From: Actinomadura sp. K4S16
Lineage (GTDB): Bacteria > Actinomycetota > Actinomycetes > Streptosporangiales > Streptosporangiaceae
Direction: 5' to 3'
Assembly: GCF_008327685.1 (NCBI RefSeq)
Contig: NZ_BDDE01000014.1
Location: 496,001-560,000, forward strand
Length of the DNA stretch: 64,000 nt
Program-made: the position numbers and the translations under genes
Shown here: piece by piece, positions 37,917 to 46,255 of the stretch
Numbering within the stretch: the stretch's first letter is position 1
Layout: the number at the start of each line of letters is the position of its first letter
The notes under the pieces: generated by a model
What the model was told of the DNA's origin: nothing
Databases searched by the model: none
The model's input: only the letters and a program-made list of their open reading frames with translations

Positions 37917-40163
37917 ATGACGTCCCGGGGAACGAAGATCGCGTTGTTCCTCGCGACCCTCGGGGCGGCGCTCGCGGCCCTGCTCGGGCCGGTGGCGGCG
38001 CACGCCTCGACCCCCGGCTCGGCCCCCGCCGAGCGCGCCGCCACGGGACGAGTCGTGATCGTCGGTGTGCCGGGGCTGATGTGGAGCGACATCACCCGCG
38101 CGAACACGCCGGCGCTGTGGGGGCTGACCTCCCAGGGCTCGGCCGCCGGCCTCAGCGTCCGCACCACCCGCGTCGTCACCTGCCCGACGGACGGCTGGCT
38201 CACGCTGTCGGCGGGGCAGCGGTCGCGGCTGCCGCACGGCGACTGCGCGCTGCCGTCCGCTCCCGTTCTGCCGGGCCAGTCCTCCCCCACCGGCCCGCCC
38301 CCCGCGGGCGGCGCCGTCGCCGCCGGATGGCCGGCGATCAAGAGCGACAACGCGGGCACCAACTACCACGCGCGGATCGGGCTGCTCGGCGACGAGGTCC
38401 ACCGGGCGGGCGGCTGCACGATGGCGGTCGGGCCCGGCGCGGTGTTCGGCGCCGCCGACGGCGCCGGCCGGGTCGACCGCTACGTCGCCTCCCCCGACAA
38501 GGCCACCGCCGCCGACTGGGCGAGCTGCCCGCTCGCGGCGGTCGACGTCGACGACCTGTTCCGCGCCTACATCAACGCGGGCGTCGACCCGCACGGCGAC
38601 CAGATCCCCCTGTCGGACAAGGGCCGCGCCGCCGCGGCGAAGGCCGCCGACCGCCGGGTCGCGCAGGTCGTGACCGGGCTCCCCGAGGGCACGACGGTCC
38701 TGGTCGCGGGGCTGTCCGACACCGGCGTCAACCCGCACCTGCGGGTCGCCCTGGCCAAGGGCGCCGCGTACGGGCCCGGCTACATGACCTCCAGCGCCAC
38801 CCGCCAGGACGGGCTGGTCACGCTCACCGACCTCACGGCGACCGCGCTGAAGACGCTCGGCGCGAAGCAGCCCAAGCAGGCCGTCGGGTCGGCGTGGCGG
38901 TCGCAGCCGTCCGCGTCGTCCACGCACGACCGGGTCGACGCGCTCATGGACGAGGACGTGGCCGCGCAGGCGATCCGGGCCGTCCAGACGTCGTTCTACT
39001 GGGTGCTGTTCGCGGTGCAGCTCGTCCTCTACGGGATCGCGGTGGTCGCGCTGCGGCGCCTCGGCGGCGACCGCCGCTCGCGGGAGCGGATCCTCGGCGG
39101 CACCCGCGTGATCGCGCTGCTCGGCGGCGCGGCCCCCGGCGCGTCCTTCCTCGCCGGTCTGCTGCCGTGGTGGCGGGCCGAGTACCCGACGCCCGTCCTG
39201 ATCTGCACCGTGCTCGGCTTCGCCGGGCTGCTGACGGGCGTGGCGCTCGCCGGGCCGTGGCGCCGCTCCACCGTCCTGCCCGGGCTGGTGATCACCGGGG
39301 TGACGGCGGTCGTCCTCGCGGTGGACGTGATGACCGGCTCGTCCCTCCAGCTCAACACGCTGATGGGCTACACCGCCCTCATCGCCGGACGGTTCTACGG
39401 CTTCGGCAACCAGGCGTTCTCGCTGTTCGCCGTGGCGGCGATCCTGACGGCGGCCTGGCTGACGGAGTACCCGCTGCGCCGCGGCAACAAGGCCGCCGCC
39501 GTCGCGATCGTCGCGGTGATCGGCGCGTTCACGGTCGCGGTCGACGGGCTGCCCGCGTTCGGCAGCGACTTCGGCGGCGTGCTGGCGATCGTCCCGGCGT
39601 TCGCGATGCTCGGCCTGATGGTCGCGGGCAAGCGCATCTCACCGCTCAAGCTCGGCCTGTTCTTCCTGGCCGGGCTGGTCCTCGTGCTGTTCATCTCCTA
39701 CCTGAACGCCCGGTCGGCCAACCCGACGCACCTCGGCCGGTTCTGGCAGGACCTCATGGCCGGGGACGCGTTGGACGTCGTCACCCGCAAGTTCAACGCG
39801 ATGCTGAACAGCCTCGGGTACTGGCCGTACACGCTCGCGCTCGCCGCCGCCATCGTGTTCCTGTTCTTCGTCCTGGCGCGGCCCACGCGGTGGCGGGTGT
39901 CGCTGCTGCAGGGCGCCTACAAGCACAGCCTGACGATGCGCCCCGCCGTGATCTGCGCGCTGGCGGTCGGCGTCATCGGCACGCTGGTGAACGACTCGGG
40001 CGTGGTGATCCTGTCGGTGGCGTTCAGCCTGGCGACCCCGCTGATGCTCGCCGCGGGGCTCCGGTCGCTGGAGCTCGACCTGAGGAGCGCAGACACGCCG
40101 CCACCAGGGCCGTCAGGATCACCAGAAGCGTCCACGGGACCACGGTCGGCCGAACGACGGTGA
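37917..40163 (+). CDS. Large membrane protein with alkaline-phosphatase-like extracellular domain
   Basis: A 748-residue protein. A signal peptide (LFLATLGAALAALLGPVAAH) precedes an extracellular domain of ~310 residues that begins RVVIVGVPGLMWSDITRANT, a metal-site-like start of the alkaline phosphatase/sulfatase fold, and continues with GVDPHGDQIPLSDKGRAAAA and VAGLSDTGVNPHLRVALAKG. From ~360 on there are about ten membrane helices with LMGYTALIAGRFYGFGNQAF in a loop. This architecture occurs in actinobacteria as an uncharacterised membrane protein near cell-envelope glycosyltransferases; a role in envelope lipid or glycan modification is plausible. Its last 140 nt overlap the convergent mannosyltransferase gene. 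Confidence 0.75.
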   Translation: MTSRGTKIALFLATLGAALAALLGPVAAHASTPGSAPAERAATGRVVIVGVPGLMWSDITRANTPALWGLTSQGSAAGLSVRTTRVVTCPTDGWLTLSAGQRSRLPHGDCALPSAPVLPGQSSPTGPPPAGGAVAAGWPAIKSDNAGTNYHARIGLLGDEVHRAGGCTMAVGPGAVFGAADGAGRVDRYVASPDKATAADWASCPLAAVDVDDLFRAYINAGVDPHGDQIPLSDKGRAAAAKAADRRVAQVVTGLPEGTTVLVAGLSDTGVNPHLRVALAKGAAYGPGYMTSSATRQDGLVTLTDLTATALKTLGAKQPKQAVGSAWRSQPSASSTHDRVDALMDEDVAAQAIRAVQTSFYWVLFAVQLVLYGIAVVALRRLGGDRRSRERILGGTRVIALLGGAAPGASFLAGLLPWWRAEYPTPVLICTVLGFAGLLTGVALAGPWRRSTVLPGLVITGVTAVVLAVDVMTGSSLQLNTLMGYTALIAGRFYGFGNQAFSLFAVAAILTAAWLTEYPLRRGNKAAAVAIVAVIGAFTVAVDGLPAFGSDFGGVLAIVPAFAMLGLMVAGKRISPLKLGLFFLAGLVLVLFISYLNARSANPTHLGRFWQDLMAGDALDVVTRKFNAMLNSLGYWPYTLALAAAIVFLFFVLARPTRWRVSLLQGAYKHSLTMRPAVICALAVGVIGTLVNDSGVVILSVAFSLATPLMLAAGLRSLELDLRSADTPPPGPSGSPEASTGPRSAERR

Positions 40164-41529
40164 ACAGCCACTCCAGATCGTCCGGCAGCCGGATGCGGGC
40201 GGGCGCGCGGGCCGGCAGGTAGGCGAGGCTGAGCGCGGCGGTGTGGGCGAGGAGGATCCAGTCGATCCGGGTCCAGGGCAGCAGCGCCAGCAGCGCCCAC
40301 CCGAACCCGTCGTACCAGGGGAGCGCGTAGGGCGCGGCGAGGAGCCACGCGAGGACGATCGCGGCGGCGACGCGGCGCTCCTCCGCGCCGGGCACGAGGT
40401 CGTCCTCCCTCGGCAGGGCCCGGAAGAGCAGCAGGAGCAGCACCACGCCGAGCAGCAGCGCGCCCAGCTTGATGACGTCGCGCTGCGAGCCGCGGCCGAG
40501 CGTCTCGTCCAGCAGGTGCCAGGGGGTCGCGAAGGAGACCATGTTGCTGGCCTCGCGGACCTGGTCGAGCGCGTGCGGCCCGGCGAGCGCGTAGGACAGC
40601 GCCGTGACGGCCGCGCCCCCGGCGAGCAGCGCGGCCAGGTGGCCGATCGGCCATGCGCGGCGGTCCGTCCAGGTGCGGCGCAGCGCCCCCCACGCGGGCC
40701 CGCCGGCGACGAGCGCGGCGGGCAGCTTGATCGCCGTCCCGAACCCGGCCAGCGCCCCCGCCGCGAGGGCCCGGAGCCAGCCCGCCCGCCCGGCGGCGGC
40801 GCCGCCGAAGACGGCGAGCGCGGCCACCATCGGCGCGATCGCGAGGACGTCGTTGTGCGCGCCCGCCACCAGGTGGAACAGCACGAGCGGGTTGCACGTC
40901 CACAGCAGCGCCGTGCGGAGCCGCCGCTCCTCCGTCCTGGACATCCGGTAGAGGATCAGCGCCGTGACCGCGAACGCGAGGACGTTCAGCACCGACAGGA
41001 CGAACACGGTCAGCCGCACCGAACCGCTGCCGATCCACGCGGCGAACGCCTGCCCGCCCGTGGCGACCGGCCCGTACACCGACGGCGTCGTCCGCCACTC
41101 CTCGGGCGCCCCGGCGACCGGGTCCTTCGGCAGGTCGACGGCGCTCGTCCGGTACGGGTCGTGGCCGGTCGCCGCCATCCGCCCGTACGAGGCGTAGTTC
41201 AGGTGGTCGGTGGACCCGACCGGCGGCATGAACATGAACGCGACGGCCGCCAGCAGGCCCGCGACCACGAGCGGCAGGGCCCGCACGCGCCACCCCTTGC
41301 GGACGGCGGCCAGGCACAGGCCGAGCCCCGCGGTGCTCGCGACGATGCCCGCGACGACCAGGCCGATGACCACGTACGGCGACGGATGGACGTCCAGCGC
41401 GTACGGCGGCTCGTAGCGCGGGCCCTCGAGCTCCGGCTCGAACACCGACGGCCCGAGCAGCGCGGTGGTCACGAAGCAGGCGACGCCGACTCCGATCCCC
41501 CACAGCCCGCCCGTGCCGAGACGGGTCAC
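40024..41529 (-). CDS. MptB-like polyprenol-phosphomannose alpha-1,6-mannosyltransferase
   Basis: A 501-residue GT-C membrane protein with about 13 helices. The motif GSTDHLNYASYGRMAATGHD in the first large loop (about residues 107-126) with following PYRTSAVDLP, and LLWTCNPLVLFHLVAGAHND, is characteristic of the MptB/alpha-(1->6)-mannopyranosyltransferase group of Mycobacterium and Corynebacterium that extends lipomannan cores from decaprenyl-phosphate mannose. GTG 41529 overlaps the stop of the upstream GT2 gene by GTGA. Its C-terminal tail (residues ~455-501) lies opposite the end of the previous plus-strand gene; the tail after ILTALVAACL is low-complexity and may be dispensable. Confidence 0.88.
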   Translation of the reverse strand: MTRLGTGGLWGIGVGVACFVTTALLGPSVFEPELEGPRYEPPYALDVHPSPYVVIGLVVAGIVASTAGLGLCLAAVRKGWRVRALPLVVAGLLAAVAFMFMPPVGSTDHLNYASYGRMAATGHDPYRTSAVDLPKDPVAGAPEEWRTTPSVYGPVATGGQAFAAWIGSGSVRLTVFVLSVLNVLAFAVTALILYRMSRTEERRLRTALLWTCNPLVLFHLVAGAHNDVLAIAPMVAALAVFGGAAAGRAGWLRALAAGALAGFGTAIKLPAALVAGGPAWGALRRTWTDRRAWPIGHLAALLAGGAAVTALSYALAGPHALDQVREASNMVSFATPWHLLDETLGRGSQRDVIKLGALLLGVVLLLLLFRALPREDDLVPGAEERRVAAAIVLAWLLAAPYALPWYDGFGWALLALLPWTRIDWILLAHTAALSLAYLPARAPARIRLPDDLEWLFTVVRPTVVPWTLLVILTALVAACLRSSGRAPATGAPRRASAGSPG

Positions 41530-42257
41530 GGGCGGCTGCCGCGCAGGCGGTCGAGCCCTCTGGCCACCGCCGGTTCGCGCGCGGCGAGCGCTCTCGCCAC
41601 GTCCCGGAACTGCCGCGCGCGGTGCAGCTGGGAGCGCCAGTCCGTGCCGGTGGCGCGGTGCGCGAGCGGCACCTCCACCTCCGCCACCCGGAACCCCTTG
41701 CGCAGCAAGTCGATCGTGAGCGCGGTCTCCACCCCGAACCCGGCGGCGAGCGGGAGCGCGGCGTCGAACGCGGCGCGGGTCAGGCAGCGCTGCCCGTTCA
41801 GCGGCGCGGTGGCCTCCCAGCCGGTGGCGCGGCGGATCCCGTCGCGCGACAGCCGGACGACGAACCCGTGCCCGCCGAGCTTCACGGTCGTGGTGAACAC
41901 GGCGATCGTCATGTCGGCCTCACCGGACCTGACCGGCTCGACCAGCGGGGCGGCCTCGCGCGCGGTCTCGGCGAGGTCGGCGTCCAGGAACAGCAGGTGG
42001 CGCGGCTGCTCGCGGCCCTCGTCCAGCAGCCGGACGGCCTCGGCCCCGCTCTCCATCGCGGCGCCCTTGCCCCGGTTGCGGCTGTGCCGCACGACCCGCG
42101 CCCCGGCCTCGCGGGCGACCCGGCCGGTGCCGTCGGAGGAGCCGTCGTCGATCACCACGACGAGGTCGGCGCCGGGAAGCTCCTGCGCGGCCTTGACCGT
42201 CGCCGCGATGCGGTCGGCTTCGTCCTTGGCCGGGATGCATACCGCTACGTCCTGCAT
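41526..42257 (-). CDS. Family 2 glycosyltransferase
   Basis: A 243-residue GT2 (GT-A fold) enzyme without membrane segments: VAVCIPAKDEADRIAATVKA (residues 4-23), LVVVIDDGSSDGTGRVAREA, NRGKGAAMESGAEAVRLLDE and the D-x-D sugar-nucleotide motif HLLFLDADLAETA, then the acceptor region FGVETALTIDLLRKGFRVAE. These enzymes transfer sugar from NDP-sugar to a polyprenol phosphate or glycolipid; given the two polyprenol-dependent mannosyltransferases next to it, synthesis of a lipid-linked sugar donor or a glucosyl/mannosyl precursor is likely. ATG 42257 is chosen over an upstream in-frame ATG at 42317 because it gives the usual start. Confidence 0.88.
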   Translation of the reverse strand: MQDVAVCIPAKDEADRIAATVKAAQELPGADLVVVIDDGSSDGTGRVAREAGARVVRHSRNRGKGAAMESGAEAVRLLDEGREQPRHLLFLDADLAETAREAAPLVEPVRSGEADMTIAVFTTTVKLGGHGFVVRLSRDGIRRATGWEATAPLNGQRCLTRAAFDAALPLAAGFGVETALTIDLLRKGFRVAEVEVPLAHRATGTDWRSQLHRARQFRDVARALAAREPAVARGLDRLRGSRP

Positions 42258-42383
42258 ATCGGCGATCGTAGTCGGGGACGGGACCGCGGTGCCGCAGGGC
42301 ACGGGCGAACCACCCAAGTCATCACCCGCGCGACAGGTGGGCGCCTCCTGCGCTCCATCCGCGGCGCGGGTGCTCGGGACGGG

Positions 42384-42728
42384 TCAGCCGGCGTCCAGGA
42401 CGGGTGCTGCCTCCGTCACGGTGAAGACGGTGTCGAGCCCGGTCACCTGCAGGATCCGCTTCACGGCCGGACGCGGGGCGGCCAGCTCCAGCGAGCCGCC
42501 CTGCTCCTTCAGCCGCTTCATGGCCGCGAGCAGCACGTTCATGCCCGTCGAGTCGCAGAACTCGACACCGCTCATGTCGACCACGATGCGGTCGGCCTGG
42601 TCGCGCAGCAGGCCCGCGAGGGCCGCCTGCAGCCGTGGCGCGGTGTACAGGTCGAGCTCACCGGTCGCCGTGACGACGGCGTGACCTCCTTGAGACGCGG
42701 TCGAGACGTTTAGCTCCACGTCCGGCAC
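42384..42728 (-). CDS. STAS-domain anti-anti-sigma factor
   Basis: A 114-residue single STAS domain, like SpoIIAA/RsbV: HAVVTATGELDLYTAPRLQA (residues 16-35), ADRIVVDMSGVEFCDSTGMN with the phosphorylatable serine in CDSTG at about residue 59, and RPAVKRILQVTGLDTVFTVT. Such proteins release a sigma factor from an RsbW-type anti-sigma kinase when unphosphorylated. A stand-alone RsbW-like kinase lies at 55006-55626; whether they are partners is open. A 211-nt divergent region follows; no operator is recognised there. Confidence 0.9.
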   Translation of the reverse strand: MPDVELNVSTASQGGHAVVTATGELDLYTAPRLQAALAGLLRDQADRIVVDMSGVEFCDSTGMNVLLAAMKRLKEQGGSLELAAPRPAVKRILQVTGLDTVFTVTEAAPVLDAG

Positions 42729-42939
42729 ACTATCTCGCGAACGGCCCGGGAGCCAGACGGTTCGCCAAGTCCCCTGCGCCGTGGGCGTTTCCGGGGCGCG
42801 CCGCCGCCTTGCCAGTCCCGCACGCTTCGAGTACTACGCACCGTAATGTGGCGGTTTCACGCGCACGGGACGCCGATCCGGCCCGCCGATATCGCGGGTT
42901 CGGCCCGCACGGGCGCCCCGAGTAGGGGACCCTGAACGG

Positions 42940-43293
42940 GTGCAACAGCGGCATGGTCGACTGCGCGAGCGCCTGGAGACGATCCGGGCGCGGGCGGCGA
43001 AGTCCAGCACGTGGCGGACGTCCACCCAGGTGCTCGCCCGCCTGGTGAACAAGAACGGTTTCGTCCCCATCAGGACGCGCCTGTCCCGCGAAGACCTGGC
43101 CTTCCTGGCCGGTGCCAGGGAGGAGGTCCTGGTCTTCGCCGACCTGACCCTCCGCCTCATAGACCTGCATCGCCCCCAAGAGGCCGGCGGCATCACCAGC
43201 GACCCCGACCGCCCCATCCGCCGCTGCCGAGCCTGCATGTCCCGCTGGCCCTGCTCCACCTACCGCACGATCTCAGAGGCCCTAGACCCCTGA
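42940..43293 (+). CDS. Hypothetical protein with conserved CRACM...CPTYRxI-type tail
   Basis: A 117-residue soluble protein, basic at the N-terminus (RHGRLRERLETIRARAAKSS) and ending PIRRCRACMSRWPCSTYRTI with three cysteines in a C-x2-C-x5-C arrangement that may bind zinc. The same tail occurs in many short actinomycete proteins of unknown role, often near regulators. GTG 42940 (QQRHGRL) is the probable start; no strong ribosome-binding site. It lies between divergent STAS and a histidine kinase. Confidence 0.65.
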   Translation: MQQRHGRLRERLETIRARAAKSSTWRTSTQVLARLVNKNGFVPIRTRLSREDLAFLAGAREEVLVFADLTLRLIDLHRPQEAGGITSDPDRPIRRCRACMSRWPCSTYRTISEALDP

Positions 43294-43315
43294 CCGAAGG
43301 AGGAGAAAAAGGCAG

Positions 43316-44425
43316 TCAACACGGAATTCGGACCTCGAAGCGGCAGCCGGGGCCGCTGTTGGCGACGCCGATCTCGCCGGCGTGGGCCTCGACGATGCCG
43401 CGGGCGATGGCGAGGCCGAGGCCGGCGCCGCCGCCCGGGGTGCGGGCCGCCTCGCCGCGGAACGCGACGTCGAACACGCGCGGCAGGTCGTCCTCGGGGA
43501 TGCCGCCGCACGCGTCGGCCACCGTCACCCGAGCCTGGCCGCCGTGGATCTCGCCGATGATCTCGACGGCGCCGTCGCTCGGGGTGTGCCGGATCGCGTT
43601 CACGACGAGGTTGCGCAGGGCGCGGCCCAGTTCGCCCGCGTCCACCTGGATGGGCAGGCCCTCGCGGACGTCTCCGCGCAGCCGTACGCCCTTGGCGCGG
43701 GCCAGGGGCTCGGTGCCGGCGACGGCCTCGGCGACGAGGTCCGCAAGGCCGACGCGCTCGCGGGACAGCCGCAGCGCGCCCGCGTGGATGCGGGACAGTT
43801 CGAACAGGTCGTCCACCATCTCGGTCAGCCGCTCCACCTCGACGCGGATGCGGCCGTGGTAGCGGCGGATCGTCTCCTCGTCGGCGACGACCTCGTCCTC
43901 CAGGGCTTCGGCCATCGCGCGGAGCCCGGCCAGCGGGGTGCGCAGGTCGTGGCTCACCCAGGCGACCAGTTCGCGGCGGCTCGCCTCCAGGGCCTGCTCG
44001 CGCTCATGGGCGGCGGCCAGCCGGTCGTAGGCGGCCTCCAGCTCGCGGGACAGCTCCGCCAGCTCGGCGGGAAGCCGCGTCGGCGGCGCGCGGAACCGGT
44101 CCGCGCGGACGGCTTCGACCAGGGTCCGGTTCGCGGCCACCAGGCGGCGGCCGAGGAGCACCGAGACCGCCATCGCGACCAGCCCGGCGGACGTCACGAC
44201 GGCGAGCACCACGGCGCGGTCGTGGTCGTTCAGCAGCATCATGAACGAGATCACGATGATGCCGGAGATGGTCGCCAGCACCGTGGCGGCGCCGACGACG
44301 ACCAGCTGGGTGGCCACCGAGCGGCCGCGCAGCGCGTGCAGGAGGCCGAGGGCGACGGCCGCGACGGCGAAAGCGGCCACCGCCGCGTAGTAGACCACCC
44401 AGAGGAGATCCTCGAAGGGGATCAC
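43316..44425 (-). CDS. Two-component sensor histidine kinase
   Basis: A 369-residue membrane histidine kinase. Two hydrophobic segments at ~8-30 and ~40-62, with a third at ~72-93, precede a HAMP-like region ending near residue 150. The H-box is AWVSHDLRTPLAGLRAMAEA with His159; N-box ALRNLVVNAIRHTPSDGAVE, G1 VADACGGIPEDDLPRVFDVA, G2 GGGAGLGLAIARGIVEAHAG complete the HATPase domain. The G1 box has DACGG rather than the usual DxGxG, a small variation. Only short extracellular loops exist, so it may sense membrane state. GTG 44425 overlaps the stop of the response regulator gene (GTGA). Confidence 0.92.
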   Translation of the reverse strand: MIPFEDLLWVVYYAAVAAFAVAAVALGLLHALRGRSVATQLVVVGAATVLATISGIIVISFMMLLNDHDRAVVLAVVTSAGLVAMAVSVLLGRRLVAANRTLVEAVRADRFRAPPTRLPAELAELSRELEAAYDRLAAAHEREQALEASRRELVAWVSHDLRTPLAGLRAMAEALEDEVVADEETIRRYHGRIRVEVERLTEMVDDLFELSRIHAGALRLSRERVGLADLVAEAVAGTEPLARAKGVRLRGDVREGLPIQVDAGELGRALRNLVVNAIRHTPSDGAVEIIGEIHGGQARVTVADACGGIPEDDLPRVFDVAFRGEAARTPGGGAGLGLAIARGIVEAHAGEIGVANSGPGCRFEVRIPC

Positions 44426-45138
44426 GGCGCGGTCTCCGCGGGCTCGTAGCGGTAGCCGACGCCCCACACGGTGACGATGCGGCGCGGCGTGGTCGGGTCG
44501 TCCTCGATCTTCTCGCGCAGCCGCCGGACGTGGACGGTCACCGTGGAGGAGTCGCCGAACGTCCAGTCCCAGACGCGTTCGAGCAGCTCCTCGCGGGTGA
44601 ACGCCTGCCGCGGGTGGCGCAGCAGGAACGCCAGCAGGTCGAACTCGCGGGAGGTGAGCGCGAGCCGCTCGCCGCCCAGCGCCGCCTCGTGCGCGCTGAC
44701 GTCCACGACGAGGCCGCCGTCGCGCAGCGGGCCGGACGGGCCGGTCGGGACGAGCGCGCCCCGCGCCCGGCGCAGCACCGACCGGACGCGCAGCGCCAGC
44801 TCGCGGGGGCTGAACGGCTTGGTCACGTAGTCGTCGGCGCCGGTCTCCAGGCCGACGAGCCGGTCGGTCTCCGCGCCGAGCGCCGTCAGCATCACGATCG
44901 GGACGGTCGAGGTCTCGCGGAGCCGCCGGCACACCTCCAGGCCGCCCATCCCGGGCAGCATGAGGTCGAGGACGACGAGGTCGGGCGGCTCGTCGAGGGC
45001 CTTGCGCAGGGCGGTCCGGCCGTCGGCGACGCACACGACGTCGTGCCCGTCGCGGGCCAGGTAGCGGGCGACGACCTCGGCGACCGTCGGGTCGTCGTCG
45101 ACCACCAGGACGCGCCCGGCTTGGGGGACGGTGTTCAC
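44422..45138 (-). CDS. OmpR/PhoB-family response regulator
   Basis: A 238-residue response regulator. The receiver domain has VLVVDDDPTVAEVVARYLAR with paired Asp, the phosphoacceptor Asp58 in LVVLDLMLPGMGG, TALGAETDRLVGLETGADDY and the lysine in KPFSPREL. The C-terminal winged helix spans ~140-235 (LTSREFDLLAFLLRHPRQAF, TREELLERVWDWTFGDSSTV, TVHVRRLREKIEDDPTTPRR, IVTVWGVGYRYEP). It precedes and overlaps its cognate kinase. GTG 45138 is the start; the promoter must lie in the 119-nt divergent gap to 45258. Confidence 0.94.
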   Translation of the reverse strand: MNTVPQAGRVLVVDDDPTVAEVVARYLARDGHDVVCVADGRTALRKALDEPPDLVVLDLMLPGMGGLEVCRRLRETSTVPIVMLTALGAETDRLVGLETGADDYVTKPFSPRELALRVRSVLRRARGALVPTGPSGPLRDGGLVVDVSAHEAALGGERLALTSREFDLLAFLLRHPRQAFTREELLERVWDWTFGDSSTVTVHVRRLREKIEDDPTTPRRIVTVWGVGYRYEPAETAP

Positions 45139-45257
45139 GTCCCCACGCTAGGCCCCGGACGCCGGTGCCATGCGGCATGTCACCACCCCGTAAGGAGTTG
45201 ATCATGATTCGACCTGGACGACCTGCGTAACCGGACGAACACCGCTTTAATGTCCGG

Positions 45258-45947
45258 ATGCCGCAGCCTCGCTCCGCGACCTCCAACGGCGGGGTCATCG
45301 CACTGATCCTGGTCGGCGGCGCGGTCGCCACCGGTGCCGCCGCCCTGCTGTGGGCCCTGCACATACTGCTGGGCTTCTTCCCGTCCGTTCCCTACTTCCT
45401 GTTCACATGCCTGGTCACGGGAGTCGCCACCAGCGCGCCCATGCTGCTCGCGCGGCCTCGCGGGCCGCTGGCCCCGATCGCGGCGGGGCCGGCGGCGTAC
45501 GTCGCGGTGGAGGTCGGCGCGCGGATCGGCCTCATCCTCGGCCAGGTCATGGACGGTGACATACCGCCCGGCGGGTTCATCCTCCGGGTCCTGGAGCCCA
45601 CATTCTCGATCTACCAGGCGTACGAACTGCTGGCGGTGGCGGCGGCGGCCGGGCTCGCGGGGCTGCGGGTGATGACGGCCTCGAAGGGCGGAACGTCCCA
45701 GCCGTGGAACGCGGGCGCCCCCGGGGGGCCCTTCGGCTCTCCCGCCGGGCCGTTCGCTCCCGGCCTGCCGCCCAATCCGGGCTACGCACCGATGCCGGGC
45801 CAGGGCCCGTTCCCGGGGCAGCCCTCGGCGGGGCAGCCGATGCAGCCGCCGGCGCCGGTCTACCAGCCGCCGCCCGTCCCCGGCGCGGGTCAGGGTCCGG
45901 CCTCCGGGGGCCCTCAGGGTGCTCCTCCGCCGCACGGCGGTGCCTAG
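45258..45947 (+). CDS. Hypothetical four-helix membrane protein with Pro/Gly-rich tail
   Basis: A 229-residue protein. Hydrophobic segments occur at ~13-40, ~42-65, ~72-97 and ~116-141 (YQAYELLAVAAAAGLAGLRV), then an ~80-residue low-complexity tail of Pro, Gly, Gln and Ala (NAGAPGGPFGSPAGPFAPGL, ending PQGAPPPHGGA). This membrane plus disordered tail layout is common among actinobacterial proteins of unknown function. No domain is recognised. It lies divergently from the two-component system and 51 nt before a small membrane protein gene. Confidence 0.65.
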   Translation: MPQPRSATSNGGVIALILVGGAVATGAAALLWALHILLGFFPSVPYFLFTCLVTGVATSAPMLLARPRGPLAPIAAGPAAYVAVEVGARIGLILGQVMDGDIPPGGFILRVLEPTFSIYQAYELLAVAAAAGLAGLRVMTASKGGTSQPWNAGAPGGPFGSPAGPFAPGLPPNPGYAPMPGQGPFPGQPSAGQPMQPPAPVYQPPPVPGAGQGPASGGPQGAPPPHGGA

Positions 45948-45998
45948 GTCGTCCGCCAGGCTGATGACCTGTGCCGCCCGAGCGCATACGGTGGAGCC

Positions 45999-46169
45999 AT
46001 GGGTAAGACGATCCTGACCATTCTCGGTGTGATCCTCGCGGTGTGGCTGCTGTTCACCGTCATCGGCGCGATCTTCTCGATGCTGAAGATGTTCTTCTTC
46101 ATCGGACTCGTCGCCGTCGCGGTGGTATTCGCCGTGACCGCGGTGTCCAAGATGTCGAAAAGCCGCTAG
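45999..46169 (+). CDS. Small two-helix membrane protein (56 residues)
   Basis: ATG 45999 with GGTGGAG upstream encodes 56 residues: MGKTILTILGVILAVWLLFT (first helix), a short turn, then MLKMFFFIGLVAVAVVFAVT and a basic end SKMSKSR. The two helices with Lys at both ends are those of a real membrane protein. Similar small proteins recur in actinomycetes and are unannotated. Probable cytoplasmic-membrane location; function unknown. Confidence 0.7.
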   Translation: MGKTILTILGVILAVWLLFTVIGAIFSMLKMFFFIGLVAVAVVFAVTAVSKMSKSR

Positions 46170-46255
46170 CGGGCGGCCCGTTCCCCTTGCCGCGATGTCG
46201 CCGGTGACCGCATGATGCCGGAATAACCAGGCGGTCATCGTCGAAGGGGCTCATC

